Assembly (NCBI RefSeq): GCF_913776295.1
Contig: NZ_CAJYOJ010000066.1
Coordinates: 1 to 64,000 of the forward strand
Source: an uncultured Pedobacter sp.
GTDB lineage: Bacteria; Bacteroidota; Bacteroidia; Sphingobacteriales; Sphingobacteriaceae
Direction: 5' to 3'
Length of the DNA stretch: 64,000 nucleotides
Shown here: positions 1 through 8,038 of the stretch, one piece after another
How positions within the stretch are numbered: the first letter of the stretch is position 1
Layout: each line of letters starts with the position of its first letter
Notes under the pieces: model-generated
Database searches by the model: none
Seen by the model: the letters and a program-made list of their open reading frames with translations, nothing else
Told to the model about the DNA's origin: nothing
Program-made: the position numbers and the translations under genes

Positions 1-2
1 CA

Positions 3-1019
3 CAGGCCTACCGTTATGGTTTTAACGGTAAGGAGAACGATAATGAGGTAAAAGGGCAGGGCAACCAGCAGGATTATGGCATGCGGATTTATGACCCAAG
101 GATTGGGAAGTTCTTGAGTGTGGATCCTCTTAGTAAATCATATCCATGGTATACTCCTTATCAGTTTTCTGGTAATACACCAATCCAAGCAACCGATTTA
201 GATGGAGCGGAAGAATATCACTACACTTTAACTCTTGATAAAACAGGAACACATTTAAAACTTAATAGTGTTAAGACACATAATGATCTCACTTTCCTAG
301 GATTTGATTTTCAAACTAAGATTGTTGGTAAAAGATATGTTGTAACCTATGATAAAAATACTTATCACATTGGTTTTGGATCTTATGTAAATAATAATTA
401 CCGGCAAGACCTCTTTAAACAGTTTCTAAAAAAGCCTGACGTTGGTTTTTTTATTGGCAATTTTGAGACTGATGAAGATTCAAAAGGTCAAGCAATGATT
501 ACTGCTTGGCAAACTTCTACAATTGTTGCTCTGTCTTTAAATAGTCACTTAACAGGAACATATGGTGTTTATAAAAACATTGCCGCAGGTACTTCTGCTG
601 TTCAAAATGAAAGTGAAGGTGGACCGAAATTTAGTTTACGTGATATTAACAAAAGCGGTGGCAATAATAATTGTGTCAGTTGTGCAATGGCAACAGATAA
701 TTATCTGAAAGGAAGGCCGACTTCTGCATTAAATTCTGAATTGACTTCTAAGCCAACTTCTTTATCGGTAATTGAGTCGGAATATAATGGTAAGTTTGTT
801 CATGGATTATCCATTGAAAAAATTAAAGGAATGGTTTCTTCAAGTGGTGAAACTGGAATAGTTTTTGGCAATAGAGGGCCAGGTAAAGTCGGTCATGTTT
901 TTAATGTCATCAATCAAAATGGAAAAATCAATTTTGTTGACGGACAGACAGGGAAAGGAGCTGCTTTATCAGGTCAAGGATATAAAGATTTTTCATTCAT
1001 TCCAACTAATAATAAATAA
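3..1019 (+). CDS. RHS-family polymorphic toxin, C-terminal part with papain-fold toxin tip (5' partial)
   Basis: The reading frame is open from the window edge, so this is the 3' end of a longer gene; the first internal ATG (81) is not the start. Residues encoded by about 3-190 form the RHS core end: YRYGFNGKEND, then DYGMRIYDPRIGKFLSVDPL, the conserved boundary before a variable toxin tip. The last ~130 residues carry NNCVSCA (candidate catalytic Cys), GHVFNVIN (candidate His) and FVDGQTG (candidate acid/amide residue). This Cys-His-Asp/Asn order fits a papain-fold toxin (Tox-PL-like, deamidase or protease). RHS toxins act in neighbouring cells after export. The next gene follows after 2 bp and looks like its immunity partner. 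The RHS part is certain; the toxin class is inferred from motifs. Confidence 0.85.
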   Translation, partial: QAYRYGFNGKENDNEVKGQGNQQDYGMRIYDPRIGKFLSVDPLSKSYPWYTPYQFSGNTPIQATDLDGAEEYHYTLTLDKTGTHLKLNSVKTHNDLTFLGFDFQTKIVGKRYVVTYDKNTYHIGFGSYVNNNYRQDLFKQFLKKPDVGFFIGNFETDEDSKGQAMITAWQTSTIVALSLNSHLTGTYGVYKNIAAGTSAVQNESEGGPKFSLRDINKSGGNNNCVSCAMATDNYLKGRPTSALNSELTSKPTSLSVIESEYNGKFVHGLSIEKIKGMVSSSGETGIVFGNRGPGKVGHVFNVINQNGKINFVDGQTGKGAALSGQGYKDFSFIPTNNK

Positions 1020-1021
1020 CA

Positions 1022-1312
1022 ATGAAACAAGTAGATTTAGTTAGAGAAGAATTAGAGGCATATTTAAATAAAAAGTATAAATATGTTGATGATAGTTTAA
1101 TTGTTTTAGGAGATGATACAATTGATAGAGATCAATACTGGGTTTTTTTTTACGTCAATAGAAAATATTTGGAAACTAATGATTTATCGGATATTGTTGT
1201 CGGAAATTCACCAATAATTATAAATAAATTAACTGGAGAAAAATATACTACAGGAACAGTTTATCCGGTAGAATATTATATGAATGAATACGAAAATAAA
1301 TTAATGCTTTGA
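1022..1312 (+). CDS. Imm35-like immunity protein
   Basis: A 96-residue acidic cytoplasmic protein without signal peptide or membrane segment. It starts 2 bp after the RHS toxin stop, the normal place for a cognate immunity gene. The segment VGNSPIIINKLTGE resembles the conserved core of the Imm35 (YrhB-like) immunity family, which is known to accompany papain-fold toxins. It would bind and neutralise the toxin tip of the preceding gene. Pairing is inferred from adjacency and family match. Confidence 0.7.
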   Translation: MKQVDLVREELEAYLNKKYKYVDDSLIVLGDDTIDRDQYWVFFYVNRKYLETNDLSDIVVGNSPIIINKLTGEKYTTGTVYPVEYYMNEYENKLML

Positions 1313-1359
1313 TATGTTCCATTCCTAGCGCAAATCTTAGTTAGCGAGGCAATGGGTAA

Positions 1360-1533
1360 GATGACCCCCAATCTGGTCTTAGCGTCTCCAATGCTATTAA
1401 GTTAAGCTATTTATATCCTGTCAAACCACATGTGGGATGGAAAACACCCGGTAAAGGTAAAGGTAAAGACAAAAAAGTTGGACATATAATAGTAGATTAT
1501 GTGCCTGCAGGTAGAACAGATAAAAAGCCTTAA
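1360..1533 (+). pseudogene. Orphan toxin-tip remnant
   Basis: A start-less open stretch read from 1360 to the TAA at 1531-1533. It ends with the residues VGHIIVDYVPAGRTDKKP, preceded by a Lys/Gly-rich linker (GWKTPGKGKGKDKK). A near-parallel ending occurs at 2271-2351. Such start-less C-terminal tips followed by an immunity gene are a known feature downstream of RHS genes, where they act as a reservoir for tip exchange. Toxin activity is unknown. Confidence 0.55.
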
Positions 1534-1535
1534 TT

Positions 1536-1979
1536 ATGGAAAATTTAAGAAGTCATAGCATTGAATTTTTAAATGCATTAAAACTTTTGAAGAAAAAACC
1601 TATTCAGCTTTCCGAAAATGAAAATTGCAATCTTTTGGAAAAAGTACTTGAAAAAAATATAACGAAAAAAAAGTATGTCTACCCATTATGGGAATATATG
1701 TTTGAATTTAACTCTATCAAATGTGAATATGGTTGGGAAAAATTTGAAACAATGCTTAAAGGTAAAGAAGTTGTTTTCTTTTTTGAATTAGATGATGATA
1801 AAAGCATGTTTTTTTTAGAGGATGGTTCAATACTTACTGAAATCTTAGAGCATTGTTATTCATTTGTTTTCTATGTTACAGATATTCGTGGTGATTTTTT
1901 AATAGCTTATAATGATCACGATTATCTAATAGGAACAGGAAATGCTAAAGAATGGATAGAAGAATTAAAGTGCTTATAA
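1536..1979 (+). CDS. Putative immunity protein (paralogue of 2357-2809)
   Basis: A 147-residue soluble protein with no signal peptide. It starts 2 bp after the orphan tip at 1360-1533. It aligns over its full length with the product of 2357-2809: shared features are PLWE, a FF-D-DDD-x-MF segment, the GS/GG-(I/V)-LT turn and a C-terminal NDHDYLIG(T/A)G motif. I do not recognise the family with certainty. Position, pairing with a toxin remnant and paralogy make an immunity role the best inference. Confidence 0.6.
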   Translation: MENLRSHSIEFLNALKLLKKKPIQLSENENCNLLEKVLEKNITKKKYVYPLWEYMFEFNSIKCEYGWEKFETMLKGKEVVFFFELDDDKSMFFLEDGSILTEILEHCYSFVFYVTDIRGDFLIAYNDHDYLIGTGNAKEWIEELKCL

Positions 1980-2036
1980 TTTAAATAATTAACCCCCCTG
2001 CTAGTCCGAGTGAATTGTAATTAGATAAATTGTGCT

Positions 2037-2059
2037 GGTGCGAGTTTTTAACTCGTACC
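2037..2059. repeat. REP-like hairpin, left copy
   Basis: A short imperfect palindrome with arms GGTGCGAGTT and AACTCGTACC. Its inverted counterpart lies at 2247-2267, and the transposase remnant sits between the two. This is the arrangement of REP sequences flanking a RAYT gene. Confidence 0.55.
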
Positions 2060-2115
2060 CATATAAAAGGCTATAGTTCTAAAATTTAGAAAGTCGCAAT
2101 CCTAATTTTTTATAA

Positions 2116-2235
2116 TTTTCAAGACACCATAATCCAATTGAGGCAGGTTTTGTAACAGAAGATTATCATTGTAAGTATAGTAGTACAATAGATTTTTCTG
2201 GAGAAAGGGGTTTGTTAGAAATTGATATAATTTAA
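2116..2235 (+). pseudogene. REP-associated tyrosine transposase (RAYT), C-terminal remnant
   Basis: A start-less frame that opens after a stop at 2113-2115. It encodes HHNPIEAGFVTEDYHCKYSS and ends GERGLLEIDII. This is the characteristic C-terminal end of Y1/IS200-like RAYT transposases (NPVEAGFV...W/Y-KYSSA...GLL). The catalytic HUH and Tyr part is absent, so the copy is dead. Flanking inverted REP-like hairpins support the call. Confidence 0.65.
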
Positions 2236-2246
2236 GTATACTTAGA

Positions 2247-2267
2247 TACGAGCTAAAAGTTCGCACC
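2247..2267. repeat. REP-like hairpin, right copy (inverted)
   Basis: Inverted relative to 2037-2059: its reverse complement GGTGCGAACTTTTAGCTCGTA matches the left copy with few changes. It directly abuts the second orphan toxin tip, which suggests that the RAYT unit inserted inside that remnant. Confidence 0.55.
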
Positions 2268-2270
2268 AAT

Positions 2271-2351
2271 TTGGGGAAAGGAAATAAACAAGACAGTGGC
2301 CAAATTATATTGGATGCAGTTCCTGCTGGTAGATCAAAAGCAAAGCAATAA
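2271..2351 (+). pseudogene. Second orphan toxin-tip remnant
   Basis: An open stretch ending at TAA 2349-2351 with residues GQIILDAVPAGRSKAKQ after a GKGNKQDS linker. It parallels the ending at 1360-1533 (GHIIVDYVPAGRTDKKP), so both are fragments of homologous toxin tips. Its upstream part is lost to the REP/RAYT unit. The paralogous immunity gene follows after 5 bp. Confidence 0.5.
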
Positions 2352-2356
2352 ATAAT

Positions 2357-2809
2357 ATGAATATATCACATAGCACCGAAGTTTTAGAGGCTGCGAAAAT
2401 AATTAATTATGAACTGGTACCATTGAGTATTGAAAAATCAAAAAAAGTATTACAGATTGTTTTAGAAAGATTTTGCCATAAAAAAAGGTACTCGTTCCCA
2501 TTGTGGGAAGATATTATAGATCGTGAAAGTATTAGATATAAATTTGCTTGGGATTTATTCAATCAGATTTTTGACAAAGAAAGTGTTGTGTTGTTTTTTG
2601 ATCATGGTGACGACGAGAATATGTTTTTATTTGATGATGGAGGGGTATTAACTAAAATTTTTGAAAATTGCTATAAATTTGCTTTTTATATCACCAAATT
2701 AAATAATGATTTTTTAATTGCTTTTAATGATCATGATTATTTAATTGGTGCGGGTACGGGAAAATTAATTGTTAATAATATAGCCATGGGAAAATATAAC
2801 CCTCACTAG
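2357..2809 (+). CDS. Putative immunity protein (paralogue of 1536-1979)
   Basis: A 150-residue soluble protein, full-length homologue of the 1536-1979 product, with the same PLWE, FF-DHGDDENMF and FNDHDYLIGAG landmarks. The tail after GAGTGK differs completely from its paralogue, so the last ~20 codons may come from a recombination or frame change. It follows a second toxin-tip remnant, giving two tandem tip-plus-immunity cassettes. Function is inferred from context only. Confidence 0.55.
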   Translation: MNISHSTEVLEAAKIINYELVPLSIEKSKKVLQIVLERFCHKKRYSFPLWEDIIDRESIRYKFAWDLFNQIFDKESVVLFFDHGDDENMFLFDDGGVLTKIFENCYKFAFYITKLNNDFLIAFNDHDYLIGAGTGKLIVNNIAMGKYNPH

Positions 2810-2918
2810 CGTAAGTCTTACTAGGCAGATTAGTGTGTGGCCAACTTGTGCTTTTCAATAATCTTAGCCTGGCTCTCGTGCCGGGATTTTCACTTTTCCA
2901 GTTTCTCGAGTTTGATGA

Positions 2919-3253
2919 GCCTGCAACGTCTGAACTATCGGCTGCAAGGTCTGAACTGTCGGCTGCAAGGTCTGAACTGTCGACTGCAACGTTTGAATTA
3001 TCGACTGCAACGTCTGAACTACCGGCTGCAACCCCTGAACTATCGACTGCGACGTCTGAACTATCGACCGCAAGTATAAAACTATCAACTGCATATATAA
3101 TGTTGTTAACTGCGGGCTTATAACGATCTATTGCAAATTCATAACTATTAACTGCGTTAACATTGCTGCCATCGGCAAGTATAAACATACCAACTGTAAG
3201 TATAATGTTGTTAACTGCGTTGATAGAACTGCCAACTGCAAGATGAAACTGCC
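2919..3253. repeat. 21-bp tandem repeat (about 16 degenerate units)
   Basis: Units resemble ATCGACTGCAACGTCTGAAC plus one base. They are nearly uniform in 2919-3080 and degenerate toward 3250, where the GTTAACTGC core persists. Because 21 is a multiple of three, several frames stay open on both strands by arithmetic, giving Ser/Ala/Thr/Val-rich pseudo-proteins. I see no convincing start signal, so I call this non-coding repeat DNA between the immunity genes and the next gene. Confidence 0.75.
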
Positions 3254-3373
3254 CTCATTTATGCCTTATTTGAGCAACAAAGATTTTGTAAACTGATTTA
3301 TTCTATTTATCTTGCTTATGCAAATCGATAATCAATAAAGTTCTAATCTAACAGAGACGGTATAAGCAAATCA

Positions 3374-3499
3374 TTTTTTAACAATATTACTTAGGGGAGC
3401 GTTTTAGAAACGCATTTTCAATTGATCTCTGTATGGAGTTGATTGTCGGTTTGCAGCCCCTAAGTATACTTTTTTAACAATGTTATGCAAACCGACAAT
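3374..3499 (+). promoter_or_regulatory. Structured 5' region with start-codon-overlapping inverted repeat
   Basis: Two inverted repeats interlock. Arm A (ACTTAGGGG, 3389-3397) pairs with 3457-3465; arm B (ATTGTCGGTTTGCA, 3442-3455) pairs exactly with 3486-3499, which overlaps the ATG at 3485. The hairpin GCGTTTTAGAAACGC lies inside A. A 12-bp direct repeat TTTTTTAACAAT (3374-3385 and 3470-3481) brackets the A structure. It could be an RNA switch controlling translation, a pseudoknot, or a small inserted element with target duplication. Confidence 0.5.
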
Positions 3500-4021
3500 T
3501 GTAAAAACCCAGACACACAGCTCCCAAATGAGGTAGCAGCTGTAAGCACCTTCCGGAAACTGATTGAAGCCTATTTTGATATGATCAGTCTATCGGATGT
3601 CAATCAACTCCTTACCGAAATGCTCAGCGCCAGTACCGGCCCCGATCCACGTTCGGGCAAACACAAAGCCTTTACCATTGCCAACACGCTTTACAATGTA
3701 AACCACATCATCAAGCTGTTAACCAAAGCGAAAACTTTGGCCAATGAAAGCACCTTCAAGCAATATGCCCAAAACCAGGTTTATCAATTGCAGGCCGTTG
3801 GCCATTTTGATATCGAAAACCTGGCTGAACTGTTATATTATGGTTTAAATGAATACATCTTCCAGGAAGAAGGTTATGAGGGTGCAAACCTCAACTTTTC
3901 TGCCGAAATTACCGCTGCCTATAAAATGATTTTTGATTGGCTTGCCGCTTGTAATGCCTGGTGTAATGCTTTTGAAGGTGATGAATGTAATGAAACGATC
4001 ACTTTAGCGGCCACAGCATAA
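3485..4021 (+). CDS. Hypothetical protein, 178 aa
   Basis: A soluble, mostly helical protein with no signal peptide. I do not recognise the family. Visible features are a Cys/Asn-containing N-terminus (MQTDNCKNPDTQ), a central GPDPRSGKHKAFTIANTLYN segment, and a C-terminus with three cysteines (ACNAWC...GDEC). Codon use is richer in G+C than the immunity genes upstream, so it probably belongs to the chromosomal backbone. The ATG sits inside the 3486-3499 arm of an inverted repeat. The gene stands alone, followed by ~780 bp without a gene. Confidence 0.7.
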   Translation: MQTDNCKNPDTQLPNEVAAVSTFRKLIEAYFDMISLSDVNQLLTEMLSASTGPDPRSGKHKAFTIANTLYNVNHIIKLLTKAKTLANESTFKQYAQNQVYQLQAVGHFDIENLAELLYYGLNEYIFQEEGYEGANLNFSAEITAAYKMIFDWLAACNAWCNAFEGDECNETITLAATA

Positions 4022-4801
4022 ACCCTTCAGATTTTTATTGGCCCTTTACCTATGCAGCTATGAGGGGCCAATCCCCTCCTTTTTAAGGAGGGGTATCCGT
4101 AGGGTGGGTGGTTAAATTATTTTCATTTACCAGTGCGGGTATAGTGTAGCCGATTTCTCTCAAAAAATCGTCATCCCGAACATCCGCCCGGCCGGGTGTT
4201 TCAGGATCCTATCAAGATATATTCAGAACTAAATATGATGGTTTACAATTGATTAGTGTCTACTAACCAATTAACTGTCTAGCCATATCAGATATTTAAT
4301 GGCATGTAAGTTAACAGTCGCTATTCGGCCTCTCCCAAAAAGCTACAAGCCCTTCTCAATAAACCTGACAAAAGTGGAAATCCTTTTTGTTGCCACTTAT
4401 ATAAATCTCAGAGATCATGGCTACAAAAAGATTGTAGCGAATGGCAGGGCTGCAAACCCCAAAAACACAGAACCATTCATTTCCAGATCATTTTCATCAC
4501 ACCTTTTTAATATAAGCATGAACAGGTTTTAGTTAGCGGTTCGCAGTTTTCAGTGTTTAACCATATCGGAAATTTAATGGGCATGTAAGTTAAATAAGCG
4601 CTATTTGATCCATCAGGGATATAAACCTAACAACCACATCGAGAGATTTAGTCATTCAATTTAGGGTTTTCAACTATCAAACACCGTGGTTCCGTCAATC
4701 TGGGTTTTTTAAATGCGTCCTTTGTCTGATATTTAATATGGCATATTGTTATGAGATTAGCTGATCTGCTTCGCAATTGCCATAAACCAAACCACAATTA
4801 G
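4022..4801. other. Gene-poor stretch with dispersed intergenic repeats
   Basis: No gene is supported. It holds a perfect hairpin CCCCTCCTT/AAGGAGGGG (4073-4093) followed by a GGGTGGGTGG stretch, of the kind commonly dispersed between Sphingobacteriaceae genes; a CGTCATCCCGAAC...TCAGGATCCT repeat (4168-4210), related to the one at 59409; and a direct repeat of about 31 bp (4283-4313 and 4561-4592, with CCATATC and GCATGTAAGTTA) with a shorter third trace near 4727. Confidence 0.5.
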
Positions 4802-6427
4802 ATGAAACTCAAATTATTCCCGTTTTTAATGGTACTTTTACCTATAGGTGCCTTTTCACAAACCATTTTCCGCAATGATGCTGGCCAGGCCAACATCAAC
4901 GCTGGTTTTTATGAAGCATCAGCACCTGTCAATTTTCCGGCCGGTGCCTCCAGCTGGTGGCATTTGCTTGATGTAAGGCATTCAAATGGGGCGAACAATT
5001 ATGCGATGCAACTTGCCGGTAGCTTTTTCGATCAGAACTTTTATCTGCGCAAAACCAATGACAATGCTCAACAGCCCTGGGTAAAGATTGTAACCGAAAG
5101 TGGTGGTAAGGTGGGCATTGGAACAACTGCACCGCAGGTACCCTTGCATGTGTTGGGCAAGGGCCTGTTTGAAGGAAATGTTAAAATCATGGCTGCAGAC
5201 GAAGCGTGGGCTGAGGGGCTAACGATAGTAAAACCGATTGGCTGGTCTGGCCTTCGTTTTACCAGAAATGATCCCAGTACCGGAAATTATGAAGGGAACT
5301 GGGCTATTGGTTATGCTGGCTCAACTGGAAATGACTTTACCATTAGCCATCAAACAGGGAGTATACAGCACGATGCCTTATTCCACATCCGTTCAGATAA
5401 CCAATTTGTGGGGATAGGAACGGCAAATCCTGAAGCTAAACTTACCGTGAAAGGAGGGGCTTTTGTGTTGGGGAGCCATACACCTGGCCATAATACCGAT
5501 GGTTATATGAGTTTAGGAAATATTTTAGAAAGCTCTTCGCCAACCATACAGGATTGGACCAGTAAAACTACGTTACTCCTAAATGCTCAGGATTATACTA
5601 CGATTGGTTTTCACGATTCTGGCAGCCGGGTTGATTTTATCCGGGCGGGTAACGGACTCATTGATTTGGGTTATGACGGTGGATTTGGCAAAGCAAATAT
5701 TGGATTACCAAACGGCGTATGGAGCGCCGCGGGGAATGTGGGCATTGGTACCGCCAACCCCCATAGCAAGCTCCATATTGTTGATGGTGGGATTTCGAAA
5801 AATATTGGAAATGAAAATCCCATTACTGCGGGTGGGCTGGTCATCCAGGCCAATACCCGGGGGCGGTCTCAAATTAATGGGGCACAGCTGGAATTTGTTA
5901 TACCGGCCAATACCGATGGAAGTAATATGTATAGTCAGGGCCGAATTATTACAGTTGCCGGGAACGATCAAAGTTATAATGCTACGGGAAGGATGATTTT
6001 AGGAACCAGAAGAATGTTCGATAAAAATGGTAGCGGCCCACAGTGGTATTATGGTGATGATATTACCATTGATGGTTCTGGTTATGTCGGAATCGGTATC
6101 AACAACCCATCAGAAAAATTCACCGTAAATGGTAAGATCAAAGCGAATGAAATCAGGGTTGATGGTGCGGGAACACCAGATTACGTTTTTGAAGAGGATT
6201 ACAAGATTTTATCGCTTAAAGAAATCGAGCAATACATCAAGAAGAACAAACACCTGCCCGAAATTCCATCGGCTTACGAAGCCGCCGAAAACGGAATTTC
6301 CCTTGGTGAAATGAATAAACTGTTGTTAAAAAAAATAGAAGAATTGACATTACACCTGATAGAAAAAGATAAAGTACTAAGCGATGTACAGGAAAGATTA
6401 TTGAAATTGGAAAAGATTACTAAATAA
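4802..6427 (+). CDS. Secreted tail-fibre-like surface protein 1
   Basis: 541 aa with a signal peptide (MKLKLFPFLMVLLPIGAFSQ). The N-terminal domain (residues 20-105) has PVNFPAGASSWWHLLDVRHS and SFFDQNFYLRKTN, shared with the 6602-8038 product. Several VGIGT-xxP segments follow, as in phage-fibre and adhesin-like repeats. The last ~100 residues (VNGKIKANEIRV, PDYVFEEDY, NKHLPEIPSA, GEMNKLLLKKIEELTLHLIE) end in a coiled coil and are common to all four tandem paralogues; they resemble the C-terminus of Bacteroidota tail-fibre/S74-like proteins. Likely an exported trimeric fibre. Binding target unknown. Confidence 0.8.
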   Translation: MKLKLFPFLMVLLPIGAFSQTIFRNDAGQANINAGFYEASAPVNFPAGASSWWHLLDVRHSNGANNYAMQLAGSFFDQNFYLRKTNDNAQQPWVKIVTESGGKVGIGTTAPQVPLHVLGKGLFEGNVKIMAADEAWAEGLTIVKPIGWSGLRFTRNDPSTGNYEGNWAIGYAGSTGNDFTISHQTGSIQHDALFHIRSDNQFVGIGTANPEAKLTVKGGAFVLGSHTPGHNTDGYMSLGNILESSSPTIQDWTSKTTLLLNAQDYTTIGFHDSGSRVDFIRAGNGLIDLGYDGGFGKANIGLPNGVWSAAGNVGIGTANPHSKLHIVDGGISKNIGNENPITAGGLVIQANTRGRSQINGAQLEFVIPANTDGSNMYSQGRIITVAGNDQSYNATGRMILGTRRMFDKNGSGPQWYYGDDITIDGSGYVGIGINNPSEKFTVNGKIKANEIRVDGAGTPDYVFEEDYKILSLKEIEQYIKKNKHLPEIPSAYEAAENGISLGEMNKLLLKKIEELTLHLIEKDKVLSDVQERLLKLEKITK

Positions 6428-6469
6428 CAAAAGGTAAATTGGTCAGTTGATTGACGGTTTCAGACGGTC

Positions 6470-6502
6470 AAAAACCCGTGTTTCATCAAACGTGGTTTTT
6501 TA
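6470..6502 (+). terminator. Probable terminator after fibre gene 1
   Basis: Imperfect inverted repeat AAAACCCGTGTTT...AAACGTGGTTTTTT followed by T-rich sequence, 45 bp after the stop at 6427. It suggests that fibre genes 2-4 have their own promoter in 6503-6601. Confidence 0.5.
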
Positions 6503-6601
6503 TTCCATTTTAATTAGAGATTTTAGATTGGCCCATTATGTATGTTGGAGACCTAACTAGCCTCACTTAATTCTTTTGGGTAATTAGAATCAAACAAGTT
6601 T

Positions 6602-8038
6602 ATGATGAAATTTTTTGCGCTATTATTTTTCGCGTTTATCCCGTATTTTCTTTTCGCACAGACCACTCAACCTAAAGACGATGCAGGCCAGATGGGTGGC
6701 ACTTCCGGTTTTTTCGAAACTTATAATCCTGTCAACTTTCCTGCCGGGGCAGGTGGCTGGTGGCATTTGCTTGATGTGAGGCACAGCAACGTGAACAACA
6801 ACTTCGCCATGCAGTTTGCAGGCAGTTTTTTTGATCAGAATCTTTGGTTTAGAAAAACTAATAACGTACCAAATACAGAATGGTCAAGAGTAATTACCGA
6901 AACCAACGGCAACCTAAACGGAAAGTTATATATGCTTACCTCAGGTGGTCAGAATTTTTTTACCGGTCACCAGGCGGGGGGTACTTATAGCTACCCCGGT
7001 GGAATTTTTAAAGCCATAACCGATAACGCTAACGGGCAGAGCAATTTTTTTTATGAAGGTGTTACCGCCGGAATCACCAATTTTACGGTAAGGGCAGACG
7101 GACAAGGCTATTTAGCCGCAGGTTTGGGTATTGGTACACAAAATCCTGCCTATAAACTAACGGTTGCGGGCGGCGATATTAAAGCTTATGGTTATGATAA
7201 TAATTCTGGCATTGCCATCGGAGCCGAAGCGTCTGAACGGCCACGCATTGGTTTCCATGTATCTGATAATTCGAGGCGTTTTAAAATCGAAATGAATGGC
7301 ATCAATACTCACTATGAACGCTTAGGTTTTTTTTCTATAAATGGTGGGCAAAGCCCCGAGCAGGAAGCTTTTTCGATAAATAAAAATGGAAATATCGGGA
7401 TTGGTACGCCACTTCCTGCCAGCAAACTTCATGTTGCAGGCGATGAATTTATCACCCTGGGCAGTTATGACGCCGGCAGTGGCGTAAAAGGCATCCAGTT
7501 TGCCGGTTACAGGGATGTCATTCCAAACTATTTTGGTGCTTCTATCGAAGCCGTTCCGGAGTGGGTTTGCTGTGGCAGTTATCCTTCAGGAGGGTATCCA
7601 GGGATTAAAAATATTGCCCTTAATTTTAATGTACATTTGGATGCAGGTTTAGCAGATAGTAAAAGGACCGCGATGTCAATCAGATCAAACGGATATGTGG
7701 GCATAGGAACCATAGCACCCGAAGAAAGATTCACAGTTAACGGAAAAATCAAAGCAAACGAAATCAGGGTAAACGGAAACGGCGCACCCGATTATGTATT
7801 TGAAGAAGATTATAAATTTGCAACGCTAGAAGCCTTGGAAAGTTATATTAAAGCCAATAAACATCTTCCTGAAGTGCCATCTGCGAAAGAGTTTGAGCGT
7901 GATGGGATAGCTGTTGGCGAGATGAATAAGTTGCTTTTGAAAAAGATAGAGGAGCTTACTCTCCACATGATAGAAATGAATAAGCGCGTGGAAAAACTAG
8001 AGGCAGAGAACAAAAAACTCAAAAACAATGGAAATTAA
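6602..8038 (+). CDS. Secreted tail-fibre-like surface protein 2
   Basis: 478 aa with signal peptide (MMKFFALLFFAFIPYFLFAQ). Same plan as the previous paralogue: an N-terminal NFPAG-WWHLLDVRHS domain, VGIGT-type repeats, an individual central region (with a Cys pair, VCCGSYPSGG), then the common C-terminal block ending in a Leu/Glu-rich coiled coil. Its stop overlaps the start of the next gene by 11 bp, so genes 2 and 3 are translationally coupled. Probably exported and part of the same surface structure. Confidence 0.8.
   Translation: MMKFFALLFFAFIPYFLFAQTTQPKDDAGQMGGTSGFFETYNPVNFPAGAGGWWHLLDVRHSNVNNNFAMQFAGSFFDQNLWFRKTNNVPNTEWSRVITETNGNLNGKLYMLTSGGQNFFTGHQAGGTYSYPGGIFKAITDNANGQSNFFYEGVTAGITNFTVRADGQGYLAAGLGIGTQNPAYKLTVAGGDIKAYGYDNNSGIAIGAEASERPRIGFHVSDNSRRFKIEMNGINTHYERLGFFSINGGQSPEQEAFSINKNGNIGIGTPLPASKLHVAGDEFITLGSYDAGSGVKGIQFAGYRDVIPNYFGASIEAVPEWVCCGSYPSGGYPGIKNIALNFNVHLDAGLADSKRTAMSIRSNGYVGIGTIAPEERFTVNGKIKANEIRVNGNGAPDYVFEEDYKFATLEALESYIKANKHLPEVPSAKEFERDGIAVGEMNKLLLKKIEELTLHMIEMNKRVEKLEAENKKLKNNGN

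Noticed and set aside
2772..3188. Minus-strand 138-aa frame (and plus-strand frames at 2833-3123) as coding genes
   Set aside because: They consist mainly of the 21-bp repeat, which keeps several frames open by arithmetic; both strands are equally open and no start signal is convincing.
2919..3253. CRISPR array
   Set aside because: Repeats are head-to-tail without unique spacers and no cas genes are present; no other CRISPR-like pattern was seen in the window.
4299..4532. 77-aa plus-strand frame as a gene
   Set aside because: It begins inside an intergenic repeat that recurs at 4561, has no ribosome-binding context and shows no recognisable domain.
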